Source of the DNA: Acidobacteriaceae bacterium TAA 166
Lineage (GTDB): Bacteria > Acidobacteriota > Terriglobia > Terriglobales > Acidobacteriaceae
Length of the DNA stretch: 64,000 bases
Assembly (NCBI GenBank): GCA_000421065.1
Contig: ATWD01000002.1
Span: forward strand, 620,001 to 684,000
Direction: 5' to 3'
Both the position numbers and the translations under genes were made by a program. The notes beneath the pieces were generated by a model. That model was not told the origin of the DNA and searched no databases. It saw nothing but the letters and a program-made list of their open reading frames with translations. Below are positions 42,627 through 50,710 of this stretch, piece by piece (position 1 is the stretch's first letter; each line of letters opens with the position of its first letter).

Positions 42627-42649
42627 TTATTCATCTATTAGATGAATAA
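42627..42649. promoter_or_regulatory. Perfect 23-bp palindrome upstream of the LLM gene
   Basis: TTATTCATCT-ATT-AGATGAATAA, perfect 10-bp arms in an AT-rich divergent gap, about 44 bp upstream of the LLM oxidoreductase and 150 bp from deoC. The length and spacing fit a TetR- or MarR-type operator. Confidence 0.6.
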
Positions 42650-42798
42650 TTCATATCAAATTAAACAAAATAAAACGATTACATCCAAAAAACTCGCCAC
42701 CAAGGCTGATCAACTCAAGCTACGAGTGAGAGCCAGACACATCCCGGGTGTGATAGAAACATGACCGGCGCCGGTGAACCGGCCCGGTAAGGAGAACC

Positions 42799-43578
42799 AT
42801 GAGCAGCATCCTGCCTCACCTTGAAACACAGCCCTTCGATGTCAACACCTTCGCCGCTCATGCCCTCTCCTCTCCACAGAACCTGGCCGCCGTCCTCGAC
42901 CACACGCTGCTCAAGCCCGACGCCACCCGGAACCAGGTGCTTCAGCTGTGCCACGAGGCAGCCGAGCACCGCTTCGCCTGCGCCATGGTGAACCCGATCT
43001 GGGTGCAGATTGCGGCTTCGGCCCTGCAAGGCACCGGCGTCCCGGTCGGCGTCGTGATCGGCTTCCCTCTCGGGGCCACGCTCTCCGCCTCCAAGCGCGA
43101 CGAGACCGCCCGCGTCCTGAAGCACGGCGCCCACGATGTGGATATGGTCCTGAACATCGGCCTGCTCAAGAGCGCCACCCCCGCCGACTACGAAGCTGTC
43201 AAGCAGGACATTCGCGGCGTGGTCGAGCTGGCCCACGGCGCGGGGGCGATCGTGAAGGTCATCCTCGAGACCTGCCTGCTGACCTTCGAGGAGAAGCTTC
43301 GCGCCTCCGAGATCGCGCTCTCCGCCGGCGCCGACTTCCTGAAGACCTCGACCGGCTTCTCGACCGGAGGAGCGACCGTCGACGACATCGGCCTTCTGCG
43401 CGGCGTCGCCGGATCGCGTGCCGGCGTCAAAGCCTCGGGAGGGATTCGCTCTTTGATCGACGCCTCGGCGATGCTGCACGCCGGGGCCTCGCGCATCGGA
43501 GCCAGTGCCAGCGTGAAGATCGTCAACGAGCTTGCCGGACACGACTCGGCGGCGTCTTCGACTCCCTCCAGTTACTAA
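42799..43578 (+). CDS. deoC: Deoxyribose-phosphate aldolase
   Basis: Cleaves 2-deoxyribose 5-phosphate to glyceraldehyde 3-phosphate and acetaldehyde in deoxynucleoside catabolism. The 259-residue TIM barrel has LDHTLLKPDAT, GFPLGATLSASK, EVD-like DVDMVLNIG, the Schiff-base lysine in ADFLKTSTGFSTGGAT and the second active-site lysine in GVKASGGIR. AAGGAGAACC precedes the ATG. It stands alone, divergent from the LLM oxidoreductase. Confidence 0.95.
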   Translation: MSSILPHLETQPFDVNTFAAHALSSPQNLAAVLDHTLLKPDATRNQVLQLCHEAAEHRFACAMVNPIWVQIAASALQGTGVPVGVVIGFPLGATLSASKRDETARVLKHGAHDVDMVLNIGLLKSATPADYEAVKQDIRGVVELAHGAGAIVKVILETCLLTFEEKLRASEIALSAGADFLKTSTGFSTGGATVDDIGLLRGVAGSRAGVKASGGIRSLIDASAMLHAGASRIGASASVKIVNELAGHDSAASSTPSSY

Positions 43579-43662
43579 AGAGGGACTTCCTCGCGACATC
43601 TTTCAAGGCACAAGAAAACCAGAGCCCTCACAGCCTCGTCAGTAGTATCATCGGCTCTTCCC

Positions 43663-45540
43663 ATGTCTACGGCCAACAAACAAAGACGCGGAACCTCCTC
43701 GACGCCCGCGCCCGATCCGGAGATCGCCCCCGACCATAGCTTCGAGGGGGACTACAGGCCGCGCACCGAAGACGCTCCTCAAGCTGCGAACGTTCGCGTC
43801 GATCCCGTCCACCAGGTCGAGTTTCTGCACTCCCTGGCCGACGCACTGAATACCACGCTTGACCTTAACACCCTGATGCATCGCGTCGCCGACCTGGTCC
43901 GCGCCGTCATCGACTATCGCATCTTCGCCATTCTGCTTATCAACGACCGGACGCAGGAGCTCTGGATGCGCTTCCAGATTGGCCATACGCCCGAGATCGA
44001 GCGCACCCGGCTGAAGATGGGACGTGGAATCGTGGGTCAGGCGGCGCTGCAACGCCGAACCCTTCGCATCGATGACGTAACCCGGGAAGACCATTACATC
44101 GCGGCCAACCCCAACGTCCGCTCCGAGCTTGCCGTCCCGCTGATCGTCAAGAACCGCGTCATCGGCGTCTTCGACATCGAATCCGAGATCGCCGGCTACT
44201 TCACCGCCGAGCATCAACGTCTGCTCGAGCTGGTTGCCTCGCGCGTGGCCGTCGCCGTCGAAAACGCCCGGCTTTACACCCGCATCTCCCGTCAGGCTCA
44301 GACGCTGGCCGTACTCAACGAGATCTCCCGGGAGATCACCAGCATCCTCGACCTCGACGATCTGCTCGAACGTATCGGACAGCTGCTCAAGCGCGTCATC
44401 GACTTCCAGATGTTCACCATTCTGCTGTGGAACGAGCGAACGCAGCAGTTCGAGCACCGCTTCTCCACCCGCTACGGCGAGCGGGTCACGCGCGAGCACA
44501 ACGTCTCTCTGGGCGAAGGCATCATCGGGTCGGCAGCGCAGCTGCGCGAATCCGTTCTGGCCCCAGACGTTCGCAAGGACCCGCGCTACCTGTCCGTGAA
44601 TCCCGAGACCCGCTCCGAGCTTGCCGTCCCGCTGATCTACAAGGGTCAGGTGATCGGGGCCATCGATCTCGAGCACACCCGCATCAACTACTACAATGAG
44701 GACCATGAGCGGACGCTCTCCACGCTGGCCGCCCAGGTGGCCATCTCCATCGCGAACGCCCGGCTCTACCAGCGCATCCACGAAGAGGAGCAGCGCATGG
44801 AGCGGGACCTGGAGATGGCGCGCCAGGTGCAGCTGCGCCTGATGCCTCCGCAGCCGCCGCGGCTCGAGCGGGCTGAGTTCGCCGCGCAGTTCATGGCGGC
44901 ACGCTCTATCGGCGGCGATGTCTACGATTTTCTCGACTACGGCCCCGGGCGGGTCGCGCTCGCCATCGGCGACGTCAGCGGAAAGGCCGCTCCGGCCGCG
45001 CTCTATGCGGCGCTGGTCAGCGGCATCCTGCGCTCGCTGGCGGGGCAGCATCTCTCCCCTGCCGCTCTGCTGGCCGAGCTCAACGATCAGCTGCAGGAGC
45101 GGAAGCTGGACTCGCAGTATGTGACCATGCTGGTGGCCATATGGGACGACTCCAACCAGACGGTGCAGATCGCGAATGCGGGATCGGTGCAGCCGTTATT
45201 TGTGTCGACCTCGTCCAATGGCTCTCGCACCACTGTCGACGTAAAGACGGTTCAGGCCGAGGGCTTTCCGCTGGGCCTTTTTCCTGCTGTCGAGTACGAG
45301 GAGTTCACCCTCTCCACCCGCCCCAGCGACCTGATCGTCTTCTTCTCCGACGGCATTCCCGACGCCGAGAACGCGAAAGGCGACATGTTCGGCACCGACC
45401 GGCTAGCCAAGGTGCTCAAGGCGCAGCGCATGCCCACCGCGGTCTCGATGGTCGAGGCGGTCCTGAAGGCCGTGACCGACTTCCAGTCCGGAACCGAGCA
45501 CTTCGACGACGAGACGGTCGTTGTTCTGCGCGCGCTCTAA
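43663..45540 (+). CDS. GAF-GAF-PP2C (RsbU/SpoIIE-type) serine phosphatase
   Basis: A 625-residue cytoplasmic signalling protein. Two GAF sensory domains occupy about residues 55-205 and 222-375; both contain closely related ETRSELAVPL-type segments, so one is a duplicate of the other. A helical linker (RMERDLEMARQVQLRLMPPQPP) leads into the PP2C domain at about 405-625, with metal ligands in GGDVYDF, GDVSGKAAPAAL, FFSDGIPDA and FDDETVVV. Such proteins usually dephosphorylate an anti-sigma-factor antagonist in a partner-switch pathway; no such partner is nearby. No membrane segment. Confidence 0.93.
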   Translation: MSTANKQRRGTSSTPAPDPEIAPDHSFEGDYRPRTEDAPQAANVRVDPVHQVEFLHSLADALNTTLDLNTLMHRVADLVRAVIDYRIFAILLINDRTQELWMRFQIGHTPEIERTRLKMGRGIVGQAALQRRTLRIDDVTREDHYIAANPNVRSELAVPLIVKNRVIGVFDIESEIAGYFTAEHQRLLELVASRVAVAVENARLYTRISRQAQTLAVLNEISREITSILDLDDLLERIGQLLKRVIDFQMFTILLWNERTQQFEHRFSTRYGERVTREHNVSLGEGIIGSAAQLRESVLAPDVRKDPRYLSVNPETRSELAVPLIYKGQVIGAIDLEHTRINYYNEDHERTLSTLAAQVAISIANARLYQRIHEEEQRMERDLEMARQVQLRLMPPQPPRLERAEFAAQFMAARSIGGDVYDFLDYGPGRVALAIGDVSGKAAPAALYAALVSGILRSLAGQHLSPAALLAELNDQLQERKLDSQYVTMLVAIWDDSNQTVQIANAGSVQPLFVSTSSNGSRTTVDVKTVQAEGFPLGLFPAVEYEEFTLSTRPSDLIVFFSDGIPDAENAKGDMFGTDRLAKVLKAQRMPTAVSMVEAVLKAVTDFQSGTEHFDDETVVVLRAL

Positions 45541-45569
45541 GACGTATCGACATATTTTCTTTTGGAGAG

Positions 45570-45608
45570 CAGCCGCGCTGCCGCCCTACGTGGGCGGCAG
45601 GCCAGCGT
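45570..45608. repeat. Nested-palindrome element R14 (degenerate compact form)
   Basis: GCAGCCGCGCTGCCGCCC then TACG and TGGGCGGCAGGCCAGCG, 29 bp after the phosphatase stop. The only recognisable copy in the second half of the window. Confidence 0.5.
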
Positions 45609-45662
45609 CTTCAATAGGTCGCAAACGAATCACTTACACACGCGCATATTAGGATAGAAGCA

Positions 45663-46976
45663 ATGTCCACGACGACCTCTTCCAACGCCTCGATCACTCA
45701 GATCGTTCGTCCCGCCCGCAGCTTTCAGGGCTCCGTCACCGTCCCCGGCGATAAATCCATCTCGCATCGATACGGAATGCTGGCGGGCCTGGCAGAAGGA
45801 ACGACGCGGCTTACGAACTTCTCCACTGGCGCCGACCCGCACTCGACCCTGGGCTGTATGGAGTCCCTCGGAGCCACCATCGTCAGGTCCGGCACCAGCA
45901 TCGAGGTAACTGGAACGGGCGGAAGCTTCCAGCAGCCTACCTCCGACCTCGACTGCGGCAACTCCGGAAGCACCATGCGCATGCTGGCCGGCCTGATCGC
46001 GTCCCATCCCCACACCTTCACCATGATCGGCGATCACTCCCTCACCGTGCGCCCCATGGAGCGCATTCGCAAGCCGTTGGCCGCGATGGGAGCCCGGATC
46101 AACCTGGTCGACGGCCATGCGCCGATGACCATCCACGGAGGTCCGCTCAAGGCCATCGACTTCGAAACGCCCATCCCCTCGGCACAGGTGAAGACAGCGG
46201 TGCTCTTCGCCGGCCTGCAGGCTGACGGCGTCACCAGCCTGTCGGAGACTGTGCGCACACGCGATCACTCTGAACACGCACTCAAAGCCTTTGGCGCTAC
46301 CCTCACCCGCACAGGCGAGAAGCTGAGCATTGCGGGCGGACAGAAGCTCAAGGCGATTGAAGCCACGGTGCCTGGAGATATCTCCTCGGCGGCCTTCTTC
46401 CTGTGCGGCGCTCTGCTCTTCCCCGACTCCAACCTGGTCCTCGACTCTCTAGGGATGAATCCCACGCGAGCGGCTCTGCTCGATGTCATCACCACGCTCG
46501 GCGGCAAAATCAAGGTCCTTCTGGTCGAGGAGCATAACGGCGAGACCATCGGGACCATTCAGGTCAATCGTTCGGCCGAAGGCCTCAAGGGAGCTGAGAT
46601 CAGCGGTGCTCTCTCGGCGCAGCTGATCGATGAGCTTCCCGTCATTGCCGCCATCGCCCCCTACACTCGCAACGGCGTCGTCATTCGCGACGCCGAAGAG
46701 CTGCGTGTGAAGGAATCCGATCGCATCGATCTCGTCGTCAGGAATCTCCGCGCGATGGGCGCCGAGGTAGAGGAGCTCGAAGATGGCATGATCGTACCCG
46801 GAGATCAGCAGCTTCACGGGGCCAAGATAGATTCGGGCAGCGACCACCGCATTGCCATGGCCTTCTCGATTGCCGCCCTGCGGGCCTCCAGCGAGAGCAT
46901 TATTCGTGGGGCCGAAGCGGCGGCGATCTCCTTCCCGGAGTTCTTCCGCTTCCTCGACGATCTCGCCCAGCGCTAG
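45663..46976 (+). CDS. aroA: 3-phosphoshikimate 1-carboxyvinyltransferase (EPSP synthase)
   Basis: Shikimate-pathway enzyme joining shikimate 3-phosphate and PEP. The 437-residue protein has VPGDKSISHRYGM (substrate lysine), CGNSGSTMRMLAGL, SAQVKTAVLFAGLQADG, the catalytic Asp/Glu region DELPVIAAIAP and RVKESDRIDLV. The GNSGSTMR loop and ISHR variant resemble the Bacillus-like long-branch group rather than the enteric form. The TAG stop overlaps the TAG of the convergent glycosyltransferase gene through a shared CTAG. Confidence 0.95.
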   Translation: MSTTTSSNASITQIVRPARSFQGSVTVPGDKSISHRYGMLAGLAEGTTRLTNFSTGADPHSTLGCMESLGATIVRSGTSIEVTGTGGSFQQPTSDLDCGNSGSTMRMLAGLIASHPHTFTMIGDHSLTVRPMERIRKPLAAMGARINLVDGHAPMTIHGGPLKAIDFETPIPSAQVKTAVLFAGLQADGVTSLSETVRTRDHSEHALKAFGATLTRTGEKLSIAGGQKLKAIEATVPGDISSAAFFLCGALLFPDSNLVLDSLGMNPTRAALLDVITTLGGKIKVLLVEEHNGETIGTIQVNRSAEGLKGAEISGALSAQLIDELPVIAAIAPYTRNGVVIRDAEELRVKESDRIDLVVRNLRAMGAEVEELEDGMIVPGDQQLHGAKIDSGSDHRIAMAFSIAALRASSESIIRGAEAAAISFPEFFRFLDDLAQR

Positions 46977-48145
46977 TGCTTCGAATGTGCGAGGTGGTCC
47001 ACGGCCGAAAGACTGCGGGCCACCCGTTGGTCCCGGCTCTCCTGGCTTGGAGGATACGCGGAAAACAGCTCATCCAGCGCCGCGACGACCGCGGAAGCCT
47101 CGATCTCATCCAGCTGATAGCTCTTGGGAATCGTCTTGCGGTCGATGTCTTTACCTCGGAGAATGCGGGTCCAGGGAAGGCCGAGGGGAAGCCACTCCGT
47201 CGGAGCCTGCCACGATGGCCCTAAGACGACCAGGGGAGTCTGGACTGCTCGTCCGACGTGAAGCGTGCCTGTATCCAGCGAGACCACGGCGTCGCTCATT
47301 GCAAGCAATGCGGCAACCTGGGTTACGGAGGTTCGGCCCGCGACCGAGCTGCCTACGCCTGCTGCCGCCGAACGGATCGCCTCGATTGCCGGACGGTCCT
47401 TTTCGATGCCGACGTAGACGACGGCGCAGCCCAACTTTTCATGGGCATGGCGGATCACCTGCGCAAAGCGATCGGTATGCCATCCTGTCAGCTGGCCGCC
47501 GCTGGTCTGGGTCACGAAGACAATTGTCGGCCTACCCTGGGGATTGACTTCCTGTATCAGCGATCTCGCCGCCGTGACGTCGTCGGTCGAGAAGAAGACC
47601 CGGGGCTCCAGGTGCTCGGACGATGCTCCCGCAATCGAGGCCATGCGCAGGTTGTTGGCGATCTGGCTGGTGCTCAGATCGTAGGTCAACGGCCGGTGGT
47701 AGAGATCTGGATAGGTGGTAAAGCCGCCACGCCGCGCGGGACTGGCCAACATGGCGGTGACAGCGATGCTGGAGCGTTGGTCCGAGGCTCCGGTAAGGAT
47801 CAGGCCGGGACGAATCCCCCGGCTCGTGAGCGAGGCCTGCAGAGATCGCGCTGCCGTACGAGGGGAGGCCAGGGCGTCGGGCGTCTCGATCAGGTGATCG
47901 AGGAAGGGATTGTACCGGAGCAGCGCCAGACCGAGGCCTCGCGTGGCCACTGCGATTGTTCTTTCGGGATGGCGTCGCTTGATCGCCTCATAGGCGGGTG
48001 TCAGATGAACGCAGCAGCCCAGGGGAAGCATGTACTCCAGGATCAGGACGTCGTCGCCGGTCTTCGAGCGGAGAGGGCGAAGAAGATTCTCGGCAGACAC
48101 CAGGAGGCGGATCGAGGAGCGAATGGAGATCTCTTTAAGGGACAT
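46973..48145 (-). CDS. Glycosyltransferase family 9 (heptosyltransferase-like)
   Basis: A 390-residue GT-B enzyme of the ADP-heptose:LPS heptosyltransferase family. It shows the N-terminal DDVLILEYMLPLGCCVHLTPAYEAIKRRHPE and the C-terminal donor-site pattern (VFVTQTSGGQLTGWHTDRFAQVI, LLAMSDAVVSLDTGTLHVGRAVQTPLVVLGPS). It probably adds a sugar to lipopolysaccharide core or another glycan at the cytoplasmic face. It is the first gene of a minus-strand stretch and converges on aroA. Confidence 0.85.
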   Translation of the reverse strand: MSLKEISIRSSIRLLVSAENLLRPLRSKTGDDVLILEYMLPLGCCVHLTPAYEAIKRRHPERTIAVATRGLGLALLRYNPFLDHLIETPDALASPRTAARSLQASLTSRGIRPGLILTGASDQRSSIAVTAMLASPARRGGFTTYPDLYHRPLTYDLSTSQIANNLRMASIAGASSEHLEPRVFFSTDDVTAARSLIQEVNPQGRPTIVFVTQTSGGQLTGWHTDRFAQVIRHAHEKLGCAVVYVGIEKDRPAIEAIRSAAAGVGSSVAGRTSVTQVAALLAMSDAVVSLDTGTLHVGRAVQTPLVVLGPSWQAPTEWLPLGLPWTRILRGKDIDRKTIPKSYQLDEIEASAVVAALDELFSAYPPSQESRDQRVARSLSAVDHLAHSKH

Positions 48146-48184
48146 TCGAGATTATGGTATCGCGGGGGATGAAGATTCTTCAGC

Positions 48185-48712
48185 CTACATCTTGTAGCGG
48201 CCCATCTCGTCGTCGTTCAGGTTCTCCAACCAGCGTCGCATCTCCTCGGCATTGATGGTCTGGGTTCCGGTGGCGGCCTGGCGGGAGTTCTCTAGCACGT
48301 CGCGATTGACGTAGATCGGGCAGTCCCAGCGCAGGGCCAGAGCGATGGCATCGGATGGCCGGGCATCCATCGCAACGACCTCGCCGGCCTGCTCCATCCA
48401 GATGATGGCGTAGAAGGTGTCGTCGCGAAGCTCGGAGACGACCACCTTGCGAACCTCGGCGTTGAGATTGCGCGCCATGTTGCGAAGGAGATCATGCGTC
48501 ATGGGCCGGGGTGTGGCCGTCTTTTCGAGTTCAAGCGCGATGGCCTGGGCCTCGAAGATCCCTACCCAGATCGGCAGCACGGTATCGCTGGCGATGTCCT
48601 TGAGCACAATGATCGGCATGTTGGTGACCGGATCCATCATCAGGCCGCGAATCTGCATCTCGACCTCGTCGGGGGCGTGTGCGGCAACGGAAGAAGGGGC
48701 CTGAGTGCTCAT
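48185..48712 (-). CDS. Bifunctional nuclease (BFN/DUF151) family protein
   Basis: A 175-residue protein of the BFN family (PF02577). Typical segments are IVLKDIASDTVLPIWVGIFEAQAIALELE, RPMTHDLLRNMARNL, VSELRDDTFYAIIWM and the DARPSDAIALALRWDCPIYV block. Family members in plants show DNase/RNase activity; the bacterial role is unclear. Its ATG follows the miaB stop by one base, so the two are translationally coupled. Confidence 0.88.
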   Translation of the reverse strand: MSTQAPSSVAAHAPDEVEMQIRGLMMDPVTNMPIIVLKDIASDTVLPIWVGIFEAQAIALELEKTATPRPMTHDLLRNMARNLNAEVRKVVVSELRDDTFYAIIWMEQAGEVVAMDARPSDAIALALRWDCPIYVNRDVLENSRQAATGTQTINAEEMRRWLENLNDDEMGRYKM

Positions 48713-48713
48713 G

Positions 48714-50093
48714 TCAGTTGAGTACGACGAAGGGTTGGGGCTGCGGGGTGGCCTGGAAGGGCAGCGATCCTGCGACGGCTTCGCCGACCAGGCAGTTGGG
48801 CATGGTGCGGGTGATCTGGACCGGCAGGTAGCTTCCGATGGGAGGATCGGCCTCGCCCGGCGTCATGGTGAAGTTGACGGTCTTGTTCTGGGACGAGCGT
48901 CCGACGATCTGGCCGCGAGCCGGATTATGGCTCTCGACCATCACCTCGGCCGTCTGGCCTAGATGACGGGCATAGTGTTCGCGTTGAATCTCCCGCTGGC
49001 GGTCGTTGAGGATGCGCAGCCGCTCGGCCTTCACCTCATCCGGAATCGAATCTGGCATCGTGACGGCAGGCGTGTTCGGGCGGGGCGAGAACTTGAAGGC
49101 GAAGACGGCGTCGTAGCGCACCGCTCCCAGCAGCGTGATCGTCTCCTCAAAGTCGGCATCGGTCTCGCCGGGAAAGCCGACGATCATATCGCTGGTGATG
49201 GAGATATCGCGCCTGGCTCCGTGAATCCAGCTCATGCGTTCGAGATACCACTCGCGCGTGTACTCCCGCGACATCGCCGCCAACACCGAGGACGATCCCG
49301 ACTGTACCGGCAGATGAACGTGATCGCACAGCGTGGGCGTGGCATCGATGGCCTCGACGATATCGCGCGTAAAATCGCGCGGATGCGATGTAGTAAAGCG
49401 CACCCGGCGAACTCCCGGAATGCTTCCCACCGCTGAGAGCAGCTCTGCAAAGGAGAGCCGTCGCGACGGGTCGCGCCACGAGTTCACGTTCTGCCCCAGA
49501 AGCTGAATGTCGGTAAATCCCTGGTCGGCCATGCGCCGCGCCTCGACCAGCACCGAGGCCGAGGTGCGCGAGCGCTCCTTGCCGCGCGTATACGGCACCA
49601 CGCAGTAGGCGCAGAATTTGTCGCAGCCCTCGATGATGGTGATATATCCGCGATGCGGATTCGAGCGCACCGTGAACTCCGTGTCGAAGGTCTCGTCGGT
49701 TTGGCGGTCGTCGAGCCCGGTGATGCGGCTCTCCCCTGCCTCCAGCCGCGCCAGCATGCCGGGCAGGTTGCGGTACGAGGCCGAGCCGGCGACGATCGAG
49801 ACATACGGCGCGCGCTCGAAGATGCGCTCACCCTCCTGCTGAGCGACGCAGCCGATCACGGCGAAGCGCTTGCCTTCGCCCTGCAGCCGCTTGTACTCGT
49901 TGAGGCGATGAAAGACCTTCTGCTCGGCCTTGTCGCGGATCGAGCAGGTGTTATAGAGGATCAGGCCAGCTTCGGCCTCATCGATCACCTGGGTGTATCC
50001 CTCATGCTCCAGGGTGCCGATGACCTTCTCCGAGTCATGGGCGTTCATCTGGCAGCCGAAGGTTTCGATATAGAACGTCTTGCTCACGTTCAC
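48714..50093 (-). CDS. miaB: tRNA-2-methylthio-N6-dimethylallyladenosine synthase
   Basis: Radical SAM methylthiotransferase acting on i6A37 of tRNAs. The 459-residue protein has the N-terminal UPF0004 domain with cysteines in FGCQMN, NTCSIRD and GCVAQ (about residues 14, 50 and 82). The radical SAM cluster CDKFCAYC is near 155-162 and the TRAM domain begins about 385. The ATG at 50093 matches the family start. It is directly upstream of, and coupled to, the BFN-family gene. Confidence 0.96.
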   Translation of the reverse strand: MNVSKTFYIETFGCQMNAHDSEKVIGTLEHEGYTQVIDEAEAGLILYNTCSIRDKAEQKVFHRLNEYKRLQGEGKRFAVIGCVAQQEGERIFERAPYVSIVAGSASYRNLPGMLARLEAGESRITGLDDRQTDETFDTEFTVRSNPHRGYITIIEGCDKFCAYCVVPYTRGKERSRTSASVLVEARRMADQGFTDIQLLGQNVNSWRDPSRRLSFAELLSAVGSIPGVRRVRFTTSHPRDFTRDIVEAIDATPTLCDHVHLPVQSGSSSVLAAMSREYTREWYLERMSWIHGARRDISITSDMIVGFPGETDADFEETITLLGAVRYDAVFAFKFSPRPNTPAVTMPDSIPDEVKAERLRILNDRQREIQREHYARHLGQTAEVMVESHNPARGQIVGRSSQNKTVNFTMTPGEADPPIGSYLPVQITRTMPNCLVGEAVAGSLPFQATPQPQPFVVLN

Positions 50094-50130
50094 CAGTATA
50101 TCGTCCGCTCAGGTTCCGGCTCCTTCCGAT

Positions 50131-50538
50131 CTAAGGAAGCGAGTTCCCCACCGCCGGAAGCTGCCCTCCCAGGGCGTACGCCATACATAACTTGCAGATA
50201 TGAGGTCCAGTATTCCCCGTTCCCAGGTTTCGGATGCGACCGTCCGACTGGCGCTTGAGGACCGTCCACCGGTGCCTGCAGCTCAGCAGAGGAGCTAGCC
50301 GGTCGTAGAGCTCGAGGATCGCCTCCGCCGAATCGCCTCTCTCTTTATAGATGGGTTCGACCAGGTGAAAGAACGACAGAGGAGCAAGGTCGGCGATGAC
50401 GAACCGGCGCGTGACGTGAAAGCAGACGCCTCGATACTCGACCGTCTGCACCAGACCGATACCTGGGCTGGGCCTTGACCGGGCTCCATCGAGGATACGG
50501 CGCAGAATCTCTCGTTGTTCCAGGAGAGAGTTATCCAT
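50131..50538 (-). CDS. Hypothetical protein
   Basis: A 135-residue protein without a signal peptide or membrane helix. It has a Cys/His-containing C-terminal part (LLSCRHRWTVLKR...GPHICKLCMAYALGG) that could bind zinc through HxxC-x2-C and CxH. GAGGAC lies just before the ATG at 50538. It precedes miaB by 37 bp on the same strand and may be its first gene. No family recognised, and coding status is likely but not certain. Confidence 0.55.
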   Translation of the reverse strand: MDNSLLEQREILRRILDGARSRPSPGIGLVQTVEYRGVCFHVTRRFVIADLAPLSFFHLVEPIYKERGDSAEAILELYDRLAPLLSCRHRWTVLKRQSDGRIRNLGTGNTGPHICKLCMAYALGGQLPAVGNSLP

Positions 50539-50657
50539 GTCCTCAGAGTAAGAGCCGCGGAGAGCATAAAGAGAGAGACCAAGAAGGAGGCGCCACACCG
50601 AGGTAATGAGCGGATCCCCGCCCCCTTAGCGGAACCGGTACCCGGATAGTTAAAGAG

Positions 50658-50685
50658 ATAGCCCGGCTATCTCTAGCCGGGCTAT
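50658..50685 (-). terminator. Terminator hairpin after the sugar dehydrogenase gene
   Basis: TAGCCCGGC-TATCTCTA-GCCGGGCTA (9-bp stem, extended by one A-T). On the minus strand it is followed by TCTCTTTAAC. An overlapping, mutually exclusive hairpin AGAGATA/TATCTCT spans 50654-50674. Confidence 0.75.
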
Positions 50686-50710
50686 ACATGAGAATCGACC
50701 CTCCGACGAT

